A stretch of 64,000 nucleotides of DNA, from contig NZ_CP030082.1 in the NCBI RefSeq assembly GCF_006874645.1, forward strand, positions 310,001-374,000, in the 5' to 3' direction. Of this stretch, positions 43,971 to 51,766 are shown piece by piece; position 1 is the first letter of the stretch, and every line of letters starts with the position of its first letter. A program made the translations under genes and the position numbers. Below the pieces are notes generated by a model, which ran no database searches, was not told the DNA's origin, and saw only the letters and a list, made by a program, of their open reading frames with translations. The DNA is from Bdellovibrio sp. ZAP7. GTDB lineage: Bacteria > Bdellovibrionota > Bdellovibrionia > Bdellovibrionales > Bdellovibrionaceae.

Positions 43971-46900
43971 TTATCCTAAAGGAAGAATATTAATGGCGCG
44001 GATGTTAGTGATGCTTCCGACTTTTTCCACTTGGCCTTGGACTTCTAAAAGGGAGCGGCCATAAATCACTTCCCGGTCTTTTTGATACACGTCGGGGTGA
44101 ATAACAATGTTCATAAATCCGAATTCATCTTCCAAAGTGATAAAACACATTCCCTTTGCGGTCGGGGGACGTTGAGTGACGGAAACCAGTCCTGCCACGC
44201 GAACTTTCTTTTTGTGGCTGATTCTTTCCAGATCTGAAGAGGTGGCGTAAGGAACATAGCGCTGAGCAATCAAAGCTGTATTCTTGGTTTTTAGGTAAGA
44301 ACGCAAAACGGATAGAGGATGTGAATCCACCGAAAATCCCTTGGTGTCATACTCCCGGCGCATGCGATCCCAATTGGATTCAAAAGGCAGATTTTCAGAA
44401 GAAGACTCTTCGTCGTCGAAAGATCCCTGAGTCAGAATTTCTTTCGGCTGTCCCCAAAGAAAACTGTTTTGATCAAGGCTGAGTCCTTCAATCAACCAGA
44501 TAAGTTCTCGCGCATTGGTTTGAAAGCACTCCATCGCACCCGTTGCGGCAAGAGTAATTAAAACACTGCGCGGAAGCTGCGTGCGCTGGATAAAGTCTTT
44601 GATGTCTTGATAGGGGCCATGAATTTTACGTTGATCTTCAATTCTGCGCATCAGTTCTTCGGGAAGACCATAAATGGAGCGCAAGCCCACTCGTAGGGTG
44701 TGGGTACCATTTTCGTTTTCTTCTTCCAAAGTATAATCATAGTCAGAATTCTGAATACATAGTGGTGCGACCTTCACGCCATTTCTTTGGGCTTCAGAAA
44801 TAATCGTGCGGGGAGCGTAAAATCCCATGGGCTGACTGTTTAAAAGTCCACAGGCAAAGACATCGGGATGGCGGCATTTTAAATAGCAACTGGCGTAAGT
44901 AAGAACAGCAAAGCTTGCCGCATGACTTTCAGGAAAACCGTAATTCGCAAAGCCCTCGATAGTTGCATAAATTTGCTCGGCATATTCTTGGGAGATACCG
45001 TGGTTTCTAAAGCCGGTCATGATGCGATCACGAATCGCGTCCATGGTGCTGCGTTTTCTCCAGGCCGAGGACATGATCCTGCGCAGTTCATCGGCTTCAC
45101 CGGGACTGAAGTTCGCAGCCACGATCACGATTTTCATCACTTGTTCTTGAAAAATCGGAACACCATGGGTGCGTTTTAAAATGGGTTCTAAATCTTTGTG
45201 AGCATAAGTAACCGGTTCCAGTCCCTGTCTGCGACGTAAATAAGGATGAACCATGCCCCCTTGCAAAGGACCGGGACGTACCAGCGCCACCTCAACAACC
45301 AAATCGTAAAAATTTCGGGGCAACATGCGGGGGAGTGTTTGCATCTGAGCGCGGGATTCAATTTGGAAAACCCCCACAGTGTCTGCTTTACAGATCATTT
45401 CGTAAGTGGGTTTGTCATCTTGGGGAAGCGTCGCCAGATTAAAGCTGATACCTTTGTGTTTTTTTAAAAGATCAAAACACTTTCTTAAACAAGTCAGCAT
45501 GCCCAGGCTTAGAACGTCGATCTTCATCAGTTTTAAAACGGCGACATCATCTTTGTTCCACTGAATAACATAGCGTCCGTTCATGGTAGCTTTCTCTACC
45601 GGCACCATTTCCGTGATGGGATCTTGGGTGATCAAAAAACCACCCGTATGAATTCCCAAGTGGCGAGGAAATCCATGTACCTGCTTGGCCATTTCTAAAA
45701 ACAGTTTCCACGTGCCAGGATTGTCGACACCAAAACGTTTGTGGATCGTGGGATCCTCAACCAGCCTGCGCATGCCATCGCGGCCCATGAATTTCACCAT
45801 GGCATTGATGTTTTCTAAAGAAATACCAAAAACTTTGGCGGTTTCACGAATCGCCATGCGTGAACGATAACGAACCACGGTGCAGACCATGGCCGCATGG
45901 CGTTCGTTGTACTTTTCATAAATATACTGAATTACTTCTTCGCGGCGACTGTGCTCAAAGTCGATATCGATATCCGGTGGTTCACGGCGTTCGCGGGAAA
46001 TAAAGCGCTCGAACAAAACATCAATTTCTTTGGGATTTACGGACGTCAGCCCAATACAAAAGCAGACGATGGAGTTCGCGGCGGAGCCACGGCCTTGATA
46101 TAAAATTCCCTTACGATCGGCAAACTCACATATTTCACGTAATGTAAGAAAATAGTCTTCGTACTCCAACTCTTTGATCATTTCGAGTTCATGTTCGATG
46201 GTATCCAGAATTTTTTTTGTCGGCCCTTCGGGGAATCTCCACTTCAAACCTTCTTCAACCAAGAAGCGCAAATATTCTGTCGGCGTCTTACCTTGCGGTA
46301 AGTTTGAGCGAGGATAGCGATAGCGAATCTCGTCCAACGTGAAAGTCACACGTGCGGCGATTTCCACAGTTTTTTCCACAAGGTCGACTCGATCGGCCCA
46401 TCTGGAGCAGATTTGCGGGAGTGAACTGAGTGAGCGTTCAGCATTTTGAATCAATTTGTCGCGCGCTTCTGTCAAAGTGGTGTGGTGAAGAGTGCAAGTC
46501 AGAACATCAAATAAAGGTTTGCGATCACGCGAATGCATGAACGGACGTTGAGTGACGAAAAGTTGAGCGCCACATTTTTGTTCAAGTTCTATTGCCTGTT
46601 TGTAAAATTCTTGGGACTCCCAAGTCAGATCCCGCCATACAGGAATATAAAGTCGATCGCCAAAAATCTTTTCTAAACTGTCATAGCGTTTGTCATCAAT
46701 TGGAGGCAAAGCTAAGCACAAAAGGTCTTGATTATACTTTTCGATCTGATCCAGGCGTAAAGATGAAAATCCTTTGGCAGCCTGTCTTTTACCTAAAGTT
46801 AAAAGTTCACACAGATGGGTGTAGCCGTTTTTGTTCATGGGAATCAGCGTGACCGTGCTTTCGTCAGTCAAAGTCAGTTCCGCACCCACCAAATAACGAA

Positions 46901-47159
46901 AGCCTTCCTTGGCTTTGGAAGATTCAGTAAAAATAGAAGGCGTGTTGGCGGTTAAAAACCCACGGGCAACTCCGTAAAGACCGTTTAGGTCGCACATCGC
47001 AATGCCGTCATAGTTATTATGGATGGCAGCTTCAACCATTTCTTCGGGGGAAGAGGCCCCGCGCAGAAAGGAAAAGTTACTGCGCCCCAAAAGTTCCACG
47101 AACCCTTTGGCCGTGGGAGCGATCGCATGTGTTTTACGAATATCAAGGGACTTATTCAT
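43971..47159 (-). CDS. dnaE2: error-prone DNA polymerase III alpha subunit DnaE2 (ImuC)
   Basis: A 1062-residue C-family polymerase. The PHP domain begins FVELLGRSNFSFLRGASSPEE; the catalytic core has RGSAANSIVCFCIGLTSVNP and PPDIDIDFEHSRREEVIQY with the metal Asp residues; an OB fold (VRVAGLVSVTQRPPTAKGM) ends the protein. Length and sequence fit DnaE2 rather than replicative DnaE (about 1160). It performs lesion bypass with ImuA and ImuB. It starts 3 bases after the imuB stop. Confidence 0.95.
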   Translation of the reverse strand: MNKSLDIRKTHAIAPTAKGFVELLGRSNFSFLRGASSPEEMVEAAIHNNYDGIAMCDLNGLYGVARGFLTANTPSIFTESSKAKEGFRYLVGAELTLTDESTVTLIPMNKNGYTHLCELLTLGKRQAAKGFSSLRLDQIEKYNQDLLCLALPPIDDKRYDSLEKIFGDRLYIPVWRDLTWESQEFYKQAIELEQKCGAQLFVTQRPFMHSRDRKPLFDVLTCTLHHTTLTEARDKLIQNAERSLSSLPQICSRWADRVDLVEKTVEIAARVTFTLDEIRYRYPRSNLPQGKTPTEYLRFLVEEGLKWRFPEGPTKKILDTIEHELEMIKELEYEDYFLTLREICEFADRKGILYQGRGSAANSIVCFCIGLTSVNPKEIDVLFERFISRERREPPDIDIDFEHSRREEVIQYIYEKYNERHAAMVCTVVRYRSRMAIRETAKVFGISLENINAMVKFMGRDGMRRLVEDPTIHKRFGVDNPGTWKLFLEMAKQVHGFPRHLGIHTGGFLITQDPITEMVPVEKATMNGRYVIQWNKDDVAVLKLMKIDVLSLGMLTCLRKCFDLLKKHKGISFNLATLPQDDKPTYEMICKADTVGVFQIESRAQMQTLPRMLPRNFYDLVVEVALVRPGPLQGGMVHPYLRRRQGLEPVTYAHKDLEPILKRTHGVPIFQEQVMKIVIVAANFSPGEADELRRIMSSAWRKRSTMDAIRDRIMTGFRNHGISQEYAEQIYATIEGFANYGFPESHAASFAVLTYASCYLKCRHPDVFACGLLNSQPMGFYAPRTIISEAQRNGVKVAPLCIQNSDYDYTLEEENENGTHTLRVGLRSIYGLPEELMRRIEDQRKIHGPYQDIKDFIQRTQLPRSVLITLAATGAMECFQTNARELIWLIEGLSLDQNSFLWGQPKEILTQGSFDDEESSSENLPFESNWDRMRREYDTKGFSVDSHPLSVLRSYLKTKNTALIAQRYVPYATSSDLERISHKKKVRVAGLVSVTQRPPTAKGMCFITLEDEFGFMNIVIHPDVYQKDREVIYGRSLLEVQGQVEKVGSITNIRAINILPLG

Positions 47160-47162
47160 TTT

Positions 47163-48485
47163 CTAATCAAAGTATCCATGGAGGTAGTATTGTGAACTGA
47201 CCTTATCTTGGAAAATCCAAATCAACTGTCCCTGTTGCGATAAAGCGAAAAAATAATCGCGGTGTTTTAGTTCTTGCGAAGACAGCTGCCACCACGAAGA
47301 TTCAATTCTTTCGCTCGGCATGGAGGAAACAAAACGCAGTCTTTGCACTTCCCCTGCGCTCAGAGCCTGGGGGTGCTCGAGCAGCAGGGAAGGCCGGGGA
47401 CTCTCCTTTAAACCTTTAGCATAAACATTTTTAACCTGTAGGGCGTTGTCCTGTCTTTCCACCAAGTCTTCGGATTTGAAATCCTCCGGCCATTCGGTGA
47501 CCAGTTGAAAACTTTTTTCGGGAAAATGACTGGCTTCGACCTGCAAAAATCCCATTTCACAATTCGACTGCTTGGCAAAACTGATCAGACGGCGCCAGCG
47601 GTCTTCGGAGTTATCACGGGGCTCGAAAAAATCCAGTTGTTGAATTTTTTCGGGCACATCGTAAACCGTGACTTCAAATTCGCGAATGGGATTGGTTAAT
47701 TCCGTCTTCTCCATCTTTTTATAAAGAAGATCTTCGAAAAGTTCCTGATCACGACTGGCGCTGATTGGCTCAATCGGTAAAAGATAGCGCTTATCAGAGT
47801 ATTCACAGTGCAGGATCACTTCCATTTTGTGCGCATAACGGGAGAGGCCATGGAGCCGCGCAAACAAAGTATCCAGAACCGGTTTCACCCGATTGAACAA
47901 TAATGGCACCGAGCCTAAGGGATCATCCAGGTAGCCATACCCCACAAGAGGATCGCGAGGCACAAGAGGAGAAATGACCTGAGAGTCTTGAGAGTGCAAA
48001 CGATTCCAAAGTAAAACACCGAAATCCCCCCACCGCTCGCGCAGTGAAACCAGACGGAAATTATAAACTTCTTCCAGAGTGCACACGCCCAGAGTGCGTG
48101 CGAATGAAATCACATGTTCAATCAGTCGCTTTTGAGACCAAGGGTGCAAGCCCTCAATGTCTTTTAGCGCATCAAGGCCGAGACCTGAAAACTCACGATG
48201 TTCAGCAGCACAAGGAGCCACAGTGAAAGGCTTCCATTTCGCAAGCATCTGCGCGACAGGAGCGGTGTCTGCAATTGCGGCACTCGCATCAGCACTGAAT
48301 TTACGACCAATCTCGACGGCTTTTTGTAGAACTCCATGTTCTCCTCCCAGGAGATGTGAAGTGGAATCAATATCGACGAAAATATAATGCGGAAAACGAA
48401 ACTGAACGCGCGGGCTTAAAACAAGAAAGGCCTCAGCTGAGGAGCTTTCTTGCTGTGTTTTTAAATTGATGCACAAAGTTCGCAT
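47163..48485 (-). CDS. imuB: ImuB-type Y-family polymerase homologue
   Basis: A 440-residue protein with the Y-family layout but without polymerase activity expected. The N-terminus MRTLCINLKT and FVDIDSTSHLLGGEHGV match ImuB, and the catalytic acids of DinB (VDMDCF, SLDEAYLD) are not preserved. C-terminal half (PIREFEVTVYDV, FFALSQQGQLIWIFQD) is also ImuB-like. ImuB bridges DnaE2 to the beta clamp. It overlaps imuA by 53 bp in another frame, an unusually long overlap that implies tight coupling. Confidence 0.88.
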   Translation of the reverse strand: MRTLCINLKTQQESSSAEAFLVLSPRVQFRFPHYIFVDIDSTSHLLGGEHGVLQKAVEIGRKFSADASAAIADTAPVAQMLAKWKPFTVAPCAAEHREFSGLGLDALKDIEGLHPWSQKRLIEHVISFARTLGVCTLEEVYNFRLVSLRERWGDFGVLLWNRLHSQDSQVISPLVPRDPLVGYGYLDDPLGSVPLLFNRVKPVLDTLFARLHGLSRYAHKMEVILHCEYSDKRYLLPIEPISASRDQELFEDLLYKKMEKTELTNPIREFEVTVYDVPEKIQQLDFFEPRDNSEDRWRRLISFAKQSNCEMGFLQVEASHFPEKSFQLVTEWPEDFKSEDLVERQDNALQVKNVYAKGLKESPRPSLLLEHPQALSAGEVQRLRFVSSMPSERIESSWWQLSSQELKHRDYFFALSQQGQLIWIFQDKVSSQYYLHGYFD

Positions 48486-49089
48486 AAACCATACTCCCTG
48501 CGACAGTAAACGGCGTTGGACGGTGAAGAGCTCGTTGAATCGTGATGAAGTCTCTTTGGAACTGAATGATCAGACTGAAGAGGGGGTTCACGAACTTACT
48601 CACCTTGTGACAGACAAAAACCAAAGCCACCTTATGAAAGCGACAAAGTTTTTTGAGTTTTTGCAGTTGGTGATTCTTGAAAAACATTTCTTTCAATTCA
48701 CAACCAATCACTTCAAACAAAGAGCTCGTCACCAGCTCTTGTAAAACCCAGAAAAGTTGTTCCGCTTCTTTGGGTTCTTTCACGACCAACAATTTCTTTA
48801 AGTTGATCTTTCGGCTGGTCAGATGCGCGGGCAGCAGTTGCGTTCCACCATTCACCCAAGCCACCCACTTGTTATCTTCGTGGGCTTTTTGGGTCATGTT
48901 CACCCACAAGGACGTGGCACCTGTTCCTGGGCTTCCTTGAAAGAGGCTTAAGTCACCTTTAGGAATTCCCTTCCATAAAAGGAAGTCATCCAAGGTACTC
49001 ACTCCCGTGGGAACTCCGGGAGGTGGTTGCAGTTGATCTGCGGAAACAAACTGAATGTCAGACAAAGCGGGAAGGGCGACGGCACTCAT
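48433..49089 (-). CDS. imuA: ImuA-type RecA-like protein
   Basis: A 218-residue protein with a RecA-like core. The Walker A region, GSPGTGATS (residues 52-60), has Ala where a Lys normally binds phosphate, so ATP hydrolysis is doubtful; the start PTGVSTLDDFLLWKGIPKGDLSLF matches ImuA/SulA-like proteins. It is the first gene of the cassette. GGAGG lies 7 bases before the ATG, and an exact LexA site lies 25 bases upstream. Confidence 0.85.
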   Translation of the reverse strand: MSAVALPALSDIQFVSADQLQPPPGVPTGVSTLDDFLLWKGIPKGDLSLFQGSPGTGATSLWVNMTQKAHEDNKWVAWVNGGTQLLPAHLTSRKINLKKLLVVKEPKEAEQLFWVLQELVTSSLFEVIGCELKEMFFKNHQLQKLKKLCRFHKVALVFVCHKVSKFVNPLFSLIIQFQRDFITIQRALHRPTPFTVAGSMVYANFVHQFKNTARKLLS

Positions 49090-49113
49090 TGAAAGCCTCC
49101 ATTTACATATTAG

Positions 49114-49124
49114 TTACTATGTAA
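49114..49124. promoter_or_regulatory. LexA-binding site of the imuA-imuB-dnaE2 cassette
   Basis: TTACTATGTAA fits TTAC-N3-GTAA, which I recall as the LexA-binding sequence published for B. bacteriovorus and found before lexA and one dinP/dnaE-type cassette. It is 25 bases upstream of the imuA ATG. Extra half sites (TTACATA on one side, ATATGTAA on the other) flank it within 33 bases. Confidence 0.85.
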
Positions 49125-49300
49125 ATAATATGTAAGTCAAAGGGCTCCTTGTGGAACTGGACCTTTCTGCGTAGGTTCATAAAAAGTCTCGAGATTCTAA
49201 TGCTTTGCGTGAAATGACGTGGCTTGAAAGTTTGGTTTTCACTTACATATTAAATGTGAATTTCATTGAAATATGGCAATCCAAATAAGATGGTTCGGCC

Positions 49301-50440
49301 ATGAAACATTTTGCGTTCGTTTTGCTGACTCTTTCGTTTTCCTTAATCACTCATGCGGCCTGGGATTTGAATGACGTTTCGTATGTGATGCCATTGCAAA
49401 CTCAAGAAGACGGTCACGTGAACACTCTTCCGATGAAGGGTCTGATTCCAGAAAAAATCTTCGAACGTATTTCTCCGATTGCTATGGACATGGATCCGCA
49501 AACCAATGCGCGAGCGATGCGTGTGGTAGCGATGCGTATCGATCCTTGTTTTCCGTACCCAACTCAGATCAGCTGCCAAAAACAACTTCGCCTGGTATGG
49601 CAACCACTTCTGCAGTGGGAAGAAGACGGCTCAATTGATGCAGTCGATGCGGCTCTTCACTCGTTCTATCCACTGACTGATTCTGAATTCGATTCTTTGT
49701 TGCAAGAGCTGCAAACTTGGAAAGCCAGAACGGGAGTGGAAACTCGCGGTCTTCCCTTGGGGCCTCACCCGGCTTGGAAATCAGGTCGCGGAGTTGCGGC
49801 ACTGAAAGATCTTAATCGCATCATCCTTAAATATGCTGGTGAAAGAAATCTTTCCCGCGTGACGGCGATGTTCCTGCGCGGTGGCGGAGCGATGTGGCTG
49901 TTCGGTGCGTTTGAATTTAAAAATGGTGAGCTGGTTACCATGACAATTCCTCGTCTGGGTAAAAACACCGCTCAATCATTCGTAAACGTGGTGACTTCAG
50001 GGGACGTTTTCTCGGGGGGAGGCATCGCCGGTGCTCGTGCTGCAGGGGATGATACGTTAGGCAACCTGGTCGCAGAGTCGCAACGAGTTCGCACGGGTAA
50101 TGAAGATGTGATTCGTAAAGAACTATCGGCCGCTTATAAAATTGAAAATCCTAAGTCGTACAATCCAGAAAACATGGACTGCGTAAGCTGTCACGTGGCT
50201 CAAACGGCGCGCCTGTGGGTGGACCGCAAACGTAAAGACATTGCGACTCAGGATATTGCTTCGCAATTTGGCTATTTAAATCCAGCTTATAACCTGGCGA
50301 ATGTGAGTGATGAACCTTGGCACACGCAACAACTGCGTGCTCTTGGATACCATAATAAAAAAGTATCAATCGCCCAACGCGCGATTAACGAATCCGCTGA
50401 AGTGGCAGATGCCATCAATCGTTATTTAAATTCTAAGTAG
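49301..50440 (+). CDS. secreted protein with one c-type heme motif
   Basis: A 379-residue protein with a signal peptide (MKHFAFVLLTLSFSLITHA) and one heme-binding motif, Cys294-V-S-Cys297-His298, near the C-terminal third. Otherwise the sequence matches no family I know. The Ala/Gly-rich region FSGGGIAGARAAGDD and two extra cysteines (83, 92) are notable. It is divergent from imuA and has a near-match to the LexA site (TTAC-ATA-TTAA) about 48 bases upstream. Function is unknown; electron transfer or peroxidase activity is possible. Confidence 0.8.
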   Translation: MKHFAFVLLTLSFSLITHAAWDLNDVSYVMPLQTQEDGHVNTLPMKGLIPEKIFERISPIAMDMDPQTNARAMRVVAMRIDPCFPYPTQISCQKQLRLVWQPLLQWEEDGSIDAVDAALHSFYPLTDSEFDSLLQELQTWKARTGVETRGLPLGPHPAWKSGRGVAALKDLNRIILKYAGERNLSRVTAMFLRGGGAMWLFGAFEFKNGELVTMTIPRLGKNTAQSFVNVVTSGDVFSGGGIAGARAAGDDTLGNLVAESQRVRTGNEDVIRKELSAAYKIENPKSYNPENMDCVSCHVAQTARLWVDRKRKDIATQDIASQFGYLNPAYNLANVSDEPWHTQQLRALGYHNKKVSIAQRAINESAEVADAINRYLNSK

Positions 50441-51766
50441 TTATTGAAAGACCATAGAGCAGGAGGGAGCAGAAGGATTTTGCGTAATATAGCGAAGTCC
50501 TTCCAGCACGCGGTCATTGCGTGACATCTTCATGCCTAGAGCAGAAAAGTATTTTGCAAGTTCTGTATCAGGAGTAGCCGCTGCTTGAATGAAATGGCTA
50601 ACCCCCGTTATTTCAGACTGATTTATAAATTTTTGATAGCCAGTACTAAATCCGAATTTTGCTTTCTCGATAATTTTCAACGTTTCCGGAGAAAGCTTTT
50701 CCGTCTCAGGCATATAATAGTCATCGACAGTATTGAAATAAGGTTTTCCCTTAGTCACTGCAAAGCTCATTGCATTTTTGCCTGCGACCCACACTGGAAG
50801 AGTCGCTTGCTCATAGAGGAAATTAAAAACTGCTTGTGGCACTGAACCCACAAATACGAAATACACATTTCCTGGTTTCAGGGAGATTTGCGAAAACTCT
50901 TGAGGAGTTAACAGGTGCATTTGTTTTTGATGCTTTAGTTCCGTTGCATTGCTGGATTCAAATCCGGACTTCTTGCCGAACACCTTGCTCATCACATCCA
51001 TATCTTGAGGATTGAATGGAGAAACAACCGGAATCACGATGGCTTTGGATTTATCCATTTTTGCGGCGGCACTTTTTACGGACTTACCATAAAAATACAT
51101 TCTTTGTGGAGCAAAGGTCTGAGTGCCCACGCCATAAACTGGAAAGCTAAAGTTACTTTGCGCAGAATCAGCGAATCTTTGAATAAAATGCTTTAGATCT
51201 GCCGATAGATCATTCATCGCAGGAACAGACTTCAAAAATTCCTCTGCCGAACTCGACGGAAAGTTTGCAAGCGGCATGTCTTTTAATGCTTTAAGTACAG
51301 TTAGTTTATCTGAATAAAGACCTACATCGCCCCAACCCAAAGGTTGCAAGCGCAGATAATTTTCGGACTGAGAAATATTTTTGAATTTATCGCCGAAACC
51401 ATCGTCTGCACCAGATACAGCTAGTTGAACTTTTGCGACCTGATTATGAGCAACAGAGTCAGCGTAAGCGCTGATATCGATATAATGAACTTCACCTGCA
51501 ATGCCTTGAGGAAAGCCCGGATAGATTTTTTGAATTTTGCCCGCAACCGCAGGCTGATAGACGACTTCGAATTCACCGCTGAAACCTAGATCACGAAGTC
51601 TACGCATCACGGAAATGCCTGCCGACTGATGACCAAATCCGGGAGCGCTATCAACATAGACGCGAATCAATTTTTGCCGATGCAAAAACTCTTCAGGGCT
51701 AGCGGCAAAAACCACCAACCCCAACAGAAGAATCACATTAAAAAGAACGGCACGAATTACATTCAC
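50441..51766 (-). CDS. secreted glycosyltransferase-like protein with C-terminal SCS-x-VF tail
   Basis: A 441-residue protein with a signal peptide (to about residue 22). Residues 35-80, with APGFGHQSAG and then VMRRLRDLGF, resemble the N-terminal loop of GT-B enzymes such as MurG or MGDG synthase, which bind a sugar nucleotide; export makes a usual glycosyltransferase role odd. The end, APSCSMVFQ, is very like the end of the protein encoded just upstream (MSCSKVFN). It shares one base (TAATG) with that gene, so they are coupled. Function unknown. Confidence 0.72.
   Translation of the reverse strand: MNVIRAVLFNVILLLGLVVFAASPEEFLHRQKLIRVYVDSAPGFGHQSAGISVMRRLRDLGFSGEFEVVYQPAVAGKIQKIYPGFPQGIAGEVHYIDISAYADSVAHNQVAKVQLAVSGADDGFGDKFKNISQSENYLRLQPLGWGDVGLYSDKLTVLKALKDMPLANFPSSSAEEFLKSVPAMNDLSADLKHFIQRFADSAQSNFSFPVYGVGTQTFAPQRMYFYGKSVKSAAAKMDKSKAIVIPVVSPFNPQDMDVMSKVFGKKSGFESSNATELKHQKQMHLLTPQEFSQISLKPGNVYFVFVGSVPQAVFNFLYEQATLPVWVAGKNAMSFAVTKGKPYFNTVDDYYMPETEKLSPETLKIIEKAKFGFSTGYQKFINQSEITGVSHFIQAAATPDTELAKYFSALGMKMSRNDRVLEGLRYITQNPSAPSCSMVFQ

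Noticed and set aside
49181-49195. AGTCTCGAGATT as a further copy of the GTCTCA palindrome
   Set aside because: The centre lacks the three-base GAN spacer and the half sites do not match.
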